64,000 nucleotides of DNA, from NCBI GenBank assembly GCA_014529385.2, contig CM043944.1:177471240-177535239 (forward strand). The letters run 5' to 3'. A model generated the notes under the pieces. The model saw only the letters and a program-made list of their open reading frames with translations, made no database searches and was not told where the DNA came from. Numbering within the stretch: position 1 is the stretch's first letter; every line of letters starts with the position of its first letter. Below, piece after piece: positions 10,011-21,369 of this stretch. The stretch comes from Adiantum capillus-veneris (Eukaryota; Streptophyta; Polypodiopsida; Polypodiales; Pteridaceae). The position numbers were made by a program, and so were the translations under genes.

Positions 10011-13000
10011 AGAGTATATGTTGGACAAGTGGTGGACCTTAAAGCTAGAGCATCCATGCTACTGGACATGATAGGTAGGGAATCTAGTTGAATATTGTAT
10101 GTATAATATATATGTAATAGATCTAGCTTGGACAAGTGGTGGACCTTGGAACAAAACCCCATGTAAAACATATCATGCACATGCCAAGTGGTGAGAAAAA
10201 ATATCATTTAAGATATAGCCTTATAGGTTGGACAAGTGGTGGACCTTAACACTTAGATATTCTTAATATAATGACATAGAGTGGAAAACTGGTGAATCTT
10301 GAGACCAAACCATGCTACTAGCGATAATAGCTTGGACAAGTGGTGGACCTTGAAAGTAAACCCCCCATCTACGAAATATCGTGGATTTAAGATATTTCGA
10401 TGGAGCCTAGCATCTTGGAGACATGGTGCAGCTTGCTACTCTTCATGTTTCAATGGAGCCTATCTTGGACAAATGGTGGAGCATCCTTCTCTCCATGTTT
10501 CAATGGAGCCTAGCTTGGACCTTTGCTTCTCTCTATCATTCAATAGAGTTAGCTTGGACAAGTGGTGGACCTTGGAACCAAACCCCCATGTAAAACTTGT
10601 CATGGTCACTCCAAGTGGTAAGAAAGAATAACCTTTAATATAGAGACTTATAGGTTGGACAAGTGGTGGACCTTAACACCCACATATTCTTAATATAATG
10701 ACATAGAGTGGAAAAGTGGTGAATCTTGAGACAAAACCACTCATGGGACCAGCGATAATATCTTGGACAAGTGGTGGCCCTTGAATGTAAACCCCCCATG
10801 TACAAAATATCGTGGTTTTAAGGTATTTCGATGAAGCCGAGCATCTTGGAGACATGGTGCAACTTGCTTCTCTTCATGTTTCAATGGAGTCTATCTTGGA
10901 CAAATGGTGAAGCATCCTTCTCTCCATGTTTCAATGGACCCTAGCTTGGACAAGTGCTGGACCTTTGCTTCTCTCTATGATTCAATAGAGTTAGCTTGGA
11001 CAAGTGGTGGACATTGGAACCAAACCCCCATGTAAAACCTATCATGGTCACTCCAAGTGGTGAGAAAAAATAACCTTTAAGATATAGCCTTATAGGTTGG
11101 ACAAGTGGTGGACCTTAACACCCTGATATTCTTAATATAATGGCATAGAGTGAAAAAGTGGTGAATCTTGAGACAAAACCACTCATGCTACTAGCGGTAA
11201 TAGCTCGGACAAGTGGTGGACCTTGAACGTAAACCCCCCATGTTTCAATAGAGTTAGCTTCGACAAATGGTGAAGCATCCTTCTCTCCATGTTTCAATGG
11301 AGCCTAGCTTGGACAAGTGGTGGACCTTGGAACCAAACCCCCATGTAAAACCTGTCATGGTCACTCCAAGTGGTGAGAAAGAATAACCTTTAAGATATAG
11401 CCTTATAGGTTGGACAAGTGGTGGACCTTAACACCCAAATATTCTTAATATAATGACATAGAGTGAAAAAGTGATGAATCTTGATACAAAACCACTCATG
11501 CTACTAGCGATCATAGATTGGACAAGTGGTGGACCTTGAACGTAAACCCCCCATGTTTCAATAGAGTTAGCTTCGACAGATGGTGGAGCATCGTTCTCTC
11601 CATGTTTCAATGGAGCCAGCTTGGACAAGTGGTGGACCTTTGTTTCTCTCTATGTTTCAATAAAGTTAGCTTGCACAAATGGTGGACCTTGGAACCAAAC
11701 CCCCATGTAAAACCTATCATGGTCACTCCAAGTGGTAAGAAAGAATAACCTTTAAGATGTAGCCTTATAGGTTGGACAAGTGGTGGACCTTAACACCCAC
11801 ATATTCTTAATATAATGACATAGAGTGAAAGAGTGGTGAATCTTGAGACCAAACCACTCATGCTACTAAGGATAATAGGTTGGACAAGTGGTGGACCGTG
11901 AATGTAAACCCCCCATGTAAGAAATATCGTGGGTTTAAGGTATTTCAATGGAGCCTAGCATCTTGGAGAAATGGTGCAGCTTCCTTCTCTTCATATTTCA
12001 ATGAAGCCTATCTTGGACAAATGGTGGAGCATCCTTCTCTACATATTTCAATGGAGCCTAGCTTGGACAAGTGGTGGACCTTTGCATCTCTCTATCTTTC
12101 AATAGAGTTATCTTGGACAAGTGGTGGACCTTGGAACCAAACCCCCATGTAAAACCTATCATGGTCACTCCAAGTGGTCAGAAAGAATAACCATTAAGAT
12201 ATAGTCTTATAGGTTGGACAAGTGGTGGACCTTAACACCCAGATATTCTTAATATAATGGCATAGAGTGAAAAAGTGGTGAATCTTGAGAGCAAACCACT
12301 CATGCTAATAGTGATAATAGGTTGGACAAGTGGTGGACCTTGAATGTAAGCCCCCCATCTATAAAATATCATGGGTTTAAGGTATTTAGATGGAGCCTAG
12401 CATCTTGAAGACATGGTGCACCTTGCTTCTCTTCATGTTTCAATGGAGCCTATCTTGGACAAATGGTGGAGCATCCTTCTCTCCATGTTTCAATGGACCC
12501 TAGCTTGGACAAGTGGTGGACCTTTGCTTCTATCTATGTTTCAATAAAGCTAGCTTGGACAAATGGTGGACTTTGGAACGAAACCCCAATGTAAAACCTA
12601 TCATGGTCACTCCAAGTGGTGAGAAAGAACAACCTTTAAGATATAGCCTTATAGGTTGGACAAGTGGTGGACCTTAACACCCAGATATTCTTAATATAAT
12701 GACATAGAGTGAAAAAGTGGTGAAACTTGAAAGAAAACCACTCATGCTACTAGTGATAATAGCTTGGACAAGTGGTTGACCTTGAACGTAAACCCCCCAT
12801 GTTTCAATAGACTTAGCTTCGACAAATGGTGGAGCATCCTTCTCTCCATGTTTAAATGGAGCCTAGCTTGGACAACTGGTGGACCTTTGCTTCTCTCTAT
12901 GAGAAGAATAGAGTTAGCTTCTATAAGTGGTGGACCTTGGAACCAAACCCCCATGTAAAACATATCATGGTCATTCCAAGTGGTGAGAAAGAATACCCTT

Positions 13001-14860
13001 TAAGATATACCCTTATAGGTTGGACAAGTGGTCGACCTTAACACCCAGATCTTCTTAATATAATGACATAGAGTGGAAAAGTGGTGAATCTTGAGACTAA
13101 ACCACTCATGCTACTAGGGATACTAGCTTGGACAAGTGGCTGACCTTGAATTTAAACCCCACATGTAAAAGATATCGTGGGTTTAAGGTATTTCAATGGA
13201 TCCTAGCATCTTGGAGACATGGTGCAACTTGATTCTTTTCATGTTTCAATGAAGCCTATCTTCGACAAATGGTGACTCATCCTTCTGTCCATGTTTCAAT
13301 GGATCCTAGCTTGGACAAGTGGTGGACCTTTTCTTCTCTCTATGTTTCCATAGAGTTAGCTTGGACAAGTTGTGGACCTTGGAACCAAACCCCCATGTAA
13401 AACATATCATGGTCATTCCAAGTGGTGAGAAGGAATACCCTTTAAGATATACCCTTATAGGTTTGACAAGTGGTCGACCTTAACACCCAGATCTTCTTAA
13501 CGTAATGACATAGAGTGGAAAAGTGGTGAATCTTGAGAGCAAACCACTCATGCTACTAGAGATAATAGGTTGGACAAGTGGTGGACCTTGAATGTAAACT
13601 TCCCATGTACAAAATATCGTGGGTTTAAGGTATTTCAATGGATCTTAGAATCTTGGAGACATGGTGTAGCTTGCTTCTCTTCATGTTTCAATGGAGCCTA
13701 TCTTGGAGAAATGGTGGAGCATCCTTCTCTCCATGTTTCAATGGACCCTAGCTTGGAAAAGTGGTGGACCTTTGCTTCTCTCTATGTTTCAATAGAGTTA
13801 GCTTGGACAAGTGGTGAACCTTGGAACCAAACCCCCATGTAAAACCTATCATGGTCATTCCAAGTGGTGAGAAGGAATACCCTTTAAGATATATCCTTTT
13901 AGCTTGGACAAGCGGTGGACCTTAACGCCCAGATTTTCTTAATATAATGACATAGAGTGGAAAAGTGGTTAATCTTGAGACCAAACCACTCATGCTACTA
14001 GTGATAATAGGTTGGACAAGTGGTGGAACTTGAATGTAAACCCCCCATGTACGAAATATCATGGGTTTAAGATATTTCAATGGAGCCTAGCATTTTGGAG
14101 ACATGGTGCAGCTTGCTTCTTTTCATGTTTCAATCGAACCTGGCTTGGACAAATGGTGGAGCATCCTTCTCTCCATGTTTAAATGGAGCCTAGCTTGGAC
14201 AAGTGGTGGACCTTTGATTCTCTCTATGTTTCAATAGAGTTAGCTTGGACAAGTGGTGGACCTTGGAACCAGACCCCTATGTAAAACCTATCATGTGCAT
14301 TCCAAGTGGTGGTACATAATACCATTTAAGATATAGCCTTATAGGTTGGACAAGTGGTGGACCTTAACACCCAGATCTTCTTAATATAATGACAGAGTGG
14401 AAAAGTGGTGAATCTTGAGACCAAACCACTCATGCTACTAGGGATAATATGTTGGACAAGTGGTGGACCTTGAATTTAAACCCCATATATACAAAATATC
14501 ATGGGTTTAAGGTATTTCAATGGAGCCTAGCATCTCGAAGACATGGTGCATCTTGCTTCTCTTCATGTTTCAATGGAGCCTATTTTGGACAAATGGTGGA
14601 GCATCCTTCTCTCCATGTTTCAATGGACCCTAGATTGGACAAGTGGTGGACCTTTGCTTCTCTCTATGTTTCAATATAGTTAGCCTATATTAGACAATTA
14701 GTAGAGCTCAAATCTCTCCATGTTGTCTAGAGCTGAGCTTGGACAAGTGGTGGACCTTACTTCTCCCTTCCCTTAGTTTACTAGCTTAAAAGATCACTAT
14801 GTATACTTGCTTAGATCTAGCTTGAACAAGTGGTGGACCTTGTATTGACACAAACTTAAT
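10011..14860 (+). repeat. Main satellite-like array, units of about 442 bp built on the core motif
   Basis: The landmark TTATAGGTTGGACAAGTGG recurs near 10208, 10650, 11093, 11407, 11768, 12209, 12652, 13014, 13458, 13901 and 14342. Most intervals are 441-444 bp; shorter ones are about 314 and 361 bp and lack internal blocks. Each full unit has five to eight copies of the core or variants (GTGGTGGACC, ATGGTGGAGC, GTGGTGAATC) separated by fixed spacers such as CCATGTAAAACCTATCATGG. The array stops abruptly next to a splice acceptor at 14911. No protein is supported; open frames starting at ATGGACAAGTGG are repeat translation. Confidence 0.93.
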
Positions 14861-14911
14861 CCATTACAAAAAAGTATATGTTAAAATAACATTTGGTTTT
14901 TTTTGTTTCAG

Positions 14912-15522
14912 GAAAGATGGCTCCAAAAAAACAGGTTGCAAGGGTTGCTGTCTCAATTGACTATACTTGCAATGATCTTAGGAAATGGTATTTGGACATA
15001 CATGGTATAGAGGGTGCACAATTTCATAAGGTGCATCTATTTATTGCCAAAAAGGAGAATGATATCTTGTTTGAAGATGTTAGAAAAGTTGTGGAAGCAT
15101 CTGTCTCTGTAGTTGATACTCATCGGGAGGTGGAATGCATTTACATTCCAGTTCCAATGAATCTAGAATTTCAACTATCTCCAGGAGCATATGCATTGGA
15201 GTGCATGTCTAGAAACAAAGAAGAGACAATGTTTTCTTGAGGATGGAAGTTTGCAGAAGCAAATCCAAATATCACAGCAGATCAACTTCAAAGCTCCATC
15301 ATTGCCACACTACAACGAAAAAAGGTGAAAGCTTCACGACCACCATCCACAAAGAAGCAAGCAAAAGTGCAGAAAGTAGCAGCTAAGCGAACTAGTTCCA
15401 TTTTGGATGTAGACAAGGCATCTTTGGCATCCTCATCAACAGAGGGTTCAATGTCAAAGATGAGAATTGTGGATCCAGATGTTTTAGAAGCTGAGGCCAT
15501 GAAAGGACAAGAAAAAGAACAG
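14912..15522 (+). pseudogene. Exon block A of a ParB-like/methyltransferase-like pseudogene
   Basis: Starts after a strong plant splice acceptor (T-rich tract, GTTTCAG at 14905-14911); the first ATG is at 14917 (MAPKKQVARVAVSIDYTCND). The frame runs to an in-frame TGA at 15238-15240 and continues without shift for about 94 more codons, including a Lys-rich, nuclear-signal-like stretch (STKKQAKVQKVAAKR), to AACAG/GTGG at 15522, a possible donor. I do not recognise the N-terminal domain. The in-frame stop within one continuous frame suggests a decayed copy. Confidence 0.55.
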
Positions 15523-15565
15523 GTGGAATGAATAAGTACATAAATTATTTTCCTTTCCAATATAG

Positions 15566-16102
15566 GGAATTTGATATCCCTATTCAAAATTTTTGGCTTG
15601 CTCCTGAACACTACAATGCACGTATTATGGATAAAAAACACGCTGAAAGTGTGTTTTTTGGATTTTCACGGAGTACAACCAAGCCTGCAGCATGTGCATA
15701 TTTGATGCCTGCTCAAAATGCAAAATCAAAGAAGGGGACTCCTTTGGCAGTACAAGAGGTAGAAGAGCAAAAAATTAAAGATTATCATTATTGGATTCTT
15801 GATGGGCAACATTCAATCTATGCTGCAAAAGTTTTGCTTCACAATGCACAAAACAACAAAGAGATATTTGAAAGACTGATTAGCGTGTATAAATTTAGAA
15901 AGGCTCGCATTGTTGTGAATGCTCCTCCATTTGTTGCAACTGCTATATCTGCCATTGCAAATGAGGATGCTCAGGCATTGTATGTCAAGCAACCTTACAG
16001 CCAAATATTGAGACATTTACGGAGTCAATGGATCTTCTCAGGACGACCACCAAAGGCAGCAAGTGGAATTGCAGAGGGACATGCATCTCGTGCCGATGGG
16101 AT
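15566..16102 (+). pseudogene. Exon block B: ParB/sulfiredoxin-like domain
   Basis: Follows a CCAATATAG acceptor-like site (AG at 15564-15565) and ends at a consensus donor ATG/GTAAGTT-type junction (GT at 16103). The key motif is YWILDGQHSIYAAK, the DGxHR-like signature of the ParB/Srx nucleotide-binding fold, preceded by a HAESVFFGFSRS segment. In bacteria this fold binds CTP or DNA; in eukaryotes it is found in transposon- and modification-related proteins. Homology is by motif only. The small intron before it (about 43 bp) would be unusually short for a plant, so the join may instead reflect a frameshift. Confidence 0.55.
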
Positions 16103-16186
16103 GTAAGTTATTTTCTTTGTCTTTTTGATAGTGTTTAATTAACAAATCTTGCTCAATAGTTTAATTATTTCTCTATTTCTTTTTAG

Positions 16187-17512
16187 GCTTTTCTTCGATT
16201 GGCAAGAATGAGTGCAGCAGCAAGTTGGATTGCTAAACAGGCACACATGGTCACGTACTCTGATTTAATTTATGATTGCTGGATAAAAATCATTGAAAAG
16301 CTAGAAGAGGAGAATAAGAAACCCCCAACAACTGTATTTAGATACCTTTGTGGCCTTGAGGAATCAGAGGTAAAGACTATTCAAGAAGAGATTAGAGATG
16401 AGAAGATTTTACTGTCAAAGAGTGCAAAGGATGGTGATGCAACTGACATGTATGATCGAATCAAGCAGTTGAAGCAAGACAAATTGATTCAAGATGCACT
16501 TCTTGAAGGCTTCAACAATTTGAATGAGTCTTCACCATGTAAAGACTGGGAGGAGGTGGTCAAAATGTATAACATCAATGATGTTGTTTATAAAACAATT
16601 TTAATGCTATGCGAGGAATGGATCAGATCTAGTTTGACGCGTGGAACAAAGAAAATGGCTTTTCCAGATGGAGCAATAAAATACATGCAATGGGCAATTC
16701 ACCTTCAAAAGGAGAAAACTGAGCCTAGAGATTTGCCATGGTCAATCTATGTGGTGAGCCTATAAATGGAAGGCAATCTCTACTTGATGCGCCACTTCAA
16801 TAATAAAGTGCCTATTGGCTTATGTGTTTTAGATATGACAAAAAAAGTTGGAGGCAATTTGAAGTGGAGTTAGGAGACATTTAACAATGCTTTGGATGGG
16901 ATCTTGGCTATTGCTGGAGGGTCAACAGATCCTGGATTTGTCTTTCTTGCATTTGTGGATTTCACTAACTTCACAAAATTGCAATGTGCCTTTCACGCCA
17001 TGGGAGATAATTTGAGCTACCATTGTTGTGGTGCATTGCATCACTTTCCATCAGCTCCTTGCAAAGGAGCAATTCAATTCCTAACAATTATTGCCTTCTT
17101 GGGACAACACAATGCATTTGAAGACCTGAGAAGAAGATCAGAGGAACATCCCATGCCAATTGATTGTTCTCTTCTTCAAGTAGCAGATAACGATATGTCA
17201 AATTTGCAATATTTGGAGGCCAAAAAAAGAGCTTTGGTCAAGCACTACATTCGTACATATTGTTTTGAAGACCGCAATCTTGTTGATGTTTTTGGTGATG
17301 GCTCCTTGGTTTCACAAGAAGGAATACAACAGAAAAAAGAAGTCATATGCTTAATTGATAGTGTGGAGGAGGCAAAAAACGTGGAGACCATGATGCTAGA
17401 CTTTGCTAAGTCTCATGCAGATATAGAAAAATGGGCTGGACTTCAACAATCCACTTCGCAATCAGACGACATTGTTCCTGTTACAAAGGAGTGCTCTCCA
17501 CAAAGAGAATAA
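16187..17512 (+). pseudogene. Exon block C: helical linker plus degenerate methyltransferase-like domain
   Basis: After an acceptor (TTCTTTTTAG, AG at 16185-16186) one frame runs to 17512, broken only by TAA at 16763-16765 and TAG near 16869. The first part is charged and helical (EESEVKTIQEEIRDEK; MYDRIKQLKQDK). The C-terminal part has NLVDVFGDGSLVSQEG followed by an acidic strand (VICLIDSVEEA), which fits the SAM-binding FxGxG motif of N6/N4-type DNA methyltransferases; the earlier FVDFTNF would stand where DPPY is expected and is degenerate. The phase does not match block B by one base. Function is inferred; the copy is dead as read. Confidence 0.5.
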
Positions 17513-17689
17513 GAACAACAACAACAACATCCTCTGTCAATGGAGGACTTTCTGGAAATGGAGACACGTATGTTTTGAGTTTCTTGTGCATGTTAGTGTT
17601 TCTTGTTACTGATTTGATACTCTTAATGTTAGATTTTTCTTTATATAGTATTGATTGAGTTTGTATTTTTTATCTCAAGCATTCAAGGT

Positions 17690-20150
17690 TTGAATGTAAA
17701 TAGTAAATTACTTGAGTTTTTGAATGGTGGATCTTTAGACTAAAACTATAACATTTAATACTCACAGAGACTTAAATACTTAAGAGCTTGAACTCAATAA
17801 GTTTTGGACCTTTTATCAATACCCCCTTGATATGATACATTAGATCGTAGCATGGTTAAATGGTGATGCTTCATAAATTGAACCTAGCTTAGACAGGTGC
17901 TGGAGCCTAAATTTAAACTAACCTTTCTAGAAGGGAGCTTATGTTTGGACTTTGAGAACTAGCATAAGTAATCAATTAGAGCATAGATTAGACATGTGGT
18001 GGTGGCCTTAGAGACCAAAATCTTAATGAGCTTGGAAAGGTATTTAAGTACTGCAATTTACTTAGTTTTAGTACTCACTTAAGGAATAGCTTGACAAAAG
18101 GTGGATCTTACATGGATCCTAATTTCAAGAGGTGTGGTAGACCTTCAAACCAAGCTCATATAGCTTGGACATGTGGTGGACCTTGCATGGAGACTAGTTT
18201 AGACAAGTGTGGTACACCTTGTAACCAACACCCATTTGTTATATTAGCTTGGACAAGTGGTGGACCTTGCTTTTATGTTTCAATGGAGCATATTTTGGGC
18301 AGGTGGTAGACCTTGTTTCTCTCCATGCTTCAATGGAGAGAAACATTATCTTGGACAAGTGGTGGACCTTGTTTTTATGTTTTAAAGGAGCATATTTCAG
18401 ACAAGTGGTAGACATTGTTTCTCTCCATGGTTCAATGGAACCCACCTTAGACAAGTGAAGTACCTTGAAACCAAACCCCCATAATACAACCTACTAAATA
18501 GGTTGGAAAATTGGTGGGATATGAAACCATCCATGATAGAGCATATTATAGGTGAAAACGTAGTGGTTCTTATATCAATTACCCATGCATAGCTTGGACA
18601 AGTGGTGGACCTTGATTCTCTCTATGTTTCAATGGATCCTATCTTGGACTAGAGATATATCTTACTTATTTCCATGCTTCAATGGATTGTAGCTTGGATA
18701 AGGAGTGGACCTTCAAAAAAAACTCCATAGCATAGCATATATTAACAATTCATGGGTTTTATAGAGATTTTCTTGCCTATTTTGGAGAGTTGTTACACCT
18801 TTATTCTCCATTCTTCAATGGATCTGAGGTTAGACAAGTGGAGCTGGAGAAGTGGTCAACCTTAAAATGAAACCTCCCATGCTACAACCCATCATAGATC
18901 GTATATGTAGTGGACCTTGAAACTCTTTTATGTCCCTAGCTTAGAGAAGCATTGCACTCTTGATTATCTCCATACATGAAAGCAAGGTTGGACAAGTGTT
19001 GGACCTTCAAACCAAAATATCTATGCAATAATAGGTAAGTGGTGGAGCTTGTTTTCTCCATGTTCCAATGGATCCTAGCTTAGACAAACAATGGAGCTTG
19101 CTTCTCTCCATGTTTCAATGGATCCTAGCTTAGAAAAGTGGTGGAGCTTTGCTTCTCTCCATGTTCCAATGGACCATAGCTTAGACAAGTGGTAGACCTT
19201 GAAAAACACCCCCCGTATACAACATATTATGGGCTTTTCATGTTTCAATGGCACCTAGCTTGGACAAATGGTAGAGCTTGCTTCTCTTTATGTTTCAATG
19301 GATCCAATCTTAGCCAAGTGGTGGACCTTGAAACAAGAATCCCCCCCCCCCATGTACAACGTATTATGGGTTTTGAAAGCACTGGGAGAAAATAATAGCT
19401 TTGATAAGTGGTGGACCTTGCTTCTCTCCATGCTTCAATGGAGCCGAGGTTGGACACATGTTGGAGAGAAGATGGTTGCCCATGAAATAAGACCATGCAT
19501 GCTATAATCAATCATATGTTGTACACATGGTGGACCTTGCAATTGTTTTATATGCCTAACTTGGACAAGTGGAGGACCCTTGATTACCTCCAGATATCAA
19601 CAAAAAGCCATGTTTGGACAAGTGTAGTACCACCAAACCAGAATATCTATGTTACAATAGAGTATAGGTAGGACACGCGATGAACCTTGATATCAAACCA
19701 TCCATGCTACTGGAGATGATAGGTTTCACATGTGGTGGAACCTTGTATCAATGTTCTATGTGTAGTTTTTGACTAGTGATAGACCTTGAAACTAATCCCT
19801 CTAGGTTACAAGAAGAAAGATATGGATGAGGAGGCTAGACTTCTTTTGTTTCATCAATGCATCCCATGTTACCACATATACTATAGGGTTCTTGGATAAG
19901 TGTTGGATCTTGTGTCAATGCTCCATGTCTAGCTTGGACAAGTGGTGGACCTTGGTTCTCTCTATGCTTCAAATGGGCAATAGATTGGAGACAGTGGCCT
20001 TTTTTTTCCAATGATTTTATTTTTTGGAAACCTTGGAGGCACCATGTAAGAGGCACTCTAAGTCTTCCATACAATGGACCTATTGGACTATAAAATAATG
20101 ATATCTTTCTTTGATATTGTCATTATTTTATATGCATAATATTTTCTTCG
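17690..20150 (+). repeat. Dispersed, decayed plus-strand core motifs
   Basis: About 2.5 kb of non-coding DNA with core motifs near 18175, 18250, 18355, 18600, 19185, 19320, 19405, 19560 and 19940, interspersed with CTCTCCATG(C/T)TTCAATGGA spacers also present in the 442 bp array. It lies between exon block C and the SET block and would be intron if the blocks are one gene. A run of nine C sits at about 19346-19354. Confidence 0.75.
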
Positions 20151-20159
20151 TTTTGCAGA

Positions 20160-20715
20160 CACAAAGGAGTTAAGTGATATAAAAACTAGATGTATTTCAC
20201 ACTATGATTGGCATGAAGATCCTTTTGGTACCAACTTTTCCTATTCCCAAAGATGTAATTTTCCATATTAACGGTGTGGATTTTGAAGTGCGACTTTCAT
20301 GTATTGAAGGAGCTGGTTATGGGCTATTTGTGCATACTACCCTGGAAAGTGGTTTGACTATTCTAAACTATGGAGGGCATAAGTATAGATTTCAAGACTA
20401 GAAAAAGATATGAAAAATATTTCTAAGAGCTTATAAATATTCTCTTCTAGAGGATCCAAACATAGAAGAAGAGGAAGATCAATCATACATTATTGGTTGT
20501 GTCGAAGAAGGAAACGTGTCGGGCTATATAAATAGTTCTCACATTACAAATGTCTGTCCCAACGTACGCTATACATTTGATCCAAATTTTCCACCTTGGC
20601 ATAAATGCACCTCTTCACACATCAAGTCAGAAGAATATGGCCATGTATGCATTGAGACTATTTGTCAAGTTGAAGCAGGAGAAGAGTTGTTTGCTGACTA
20701 TAACTTTACTTGACA
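20160..20715 (+). pseudogene. SET-domain fragment
   Basis: Begins after a TTCGTTTTGCAG acceptor (AG at 20158-20159). Two frames carry the two halves of a SET domain, the fold of protein-lysine methyltransferases: N-terminal GAGYGLFVHTTLESGLTILN (20308-20370 region) and C-terminal IIGCVEEGNVSGYINSSH, then ETICQVEAGEELFADYNF ending at a stop at 20713. The usual NHS/NHC motif appears as NSS, and the halves are in different frames with stops at about 20400 and 20408, so no active enzyme is encoded. Its plus-strand orientation matches the neighbouring exon blocks. Confidence 0.7.
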
Positions 20716-21355
20716 TTGTAAAGTATTGTACATGGATGGAAATCTCAAGTACATGCATCATTTTCATTTTTCATGGATGAAATCTCAAGTGAATATAACA
20801 TTTGATTATTGTTTAGTTTATGCTCAACGAGAATCTAGAGTGCTCTTATGCTTTGTGTGTTGTCTAACTTATTTGACTACCTTGGCCATAGAATCTTGAT
20901 TCTACTCTAGATTTGTGATAAATCTTACCAAAATTTAATCAATGTCTAGGTTGGACAAGTGGTGGGGCTTCAAACATTACTGTCTTAAACAAGTGGAGTT
21001 ATCTTACTTGAATAAGTGGTGGCCTTTGAATCCAAATCTAAGCCAAATCTCTAATTGTTTGCTTGTAGTCTAGGTTGGACATTTGGTGGACCTTGTATCC
21101 ATGTTTCCTCAACAAGGGTGGCTTTTAGTTTTCACTTTAAGTACTCATCTTTAATAAAGTGTAGGATGGAAAATGTTGAGTTAGTAGATTGTATTTTAGA
21201 CAAGTGGTGTTTGGTGTACGAATGCTGAAAATGGTTGCAAGGATTCTAACAACGACTTTACCTTAAATAAATTTCTTACTAGGAGTTCTACATATAAATA
21301 TGGTGAATAAAATTCTAGTGGTTTTGAGATACCATTTGTGTGTGTGTTTTCTTAG
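20716..21355 (+). other. Spacer/intron with a few core motifs
   Basis: Non-coding. Core-related motifs near 20950, 21015 and 21075; ends in a GT-rich tract and acceptor TTTTCTTAG at 21354-21355. Confidence 0.6.
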
Positions 21356-21369
21356 ATTCACAAACTGGG

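Noticed and set aside
10299-14680. Many open frames beginning ATGGACAAGTGGTGGACC (proteins starting MDKWW)
   Set aside because: They are translations of the repeated core and its spacers, present in every unit and on both strands; no codon-level conservation or start context supports a gene.
15238-15240. In-frame TGA read as selenocysteine
   Set aside because: No selenoprotein family match, and land plants lack the Sec system; a nonsense mutation is simpler.
15523-15565. 43 bp intron between blocks A and B as certain
   Set aside because: Signals fit GT...AG but the length is below the usual plant minimum; kept only as a possibility.
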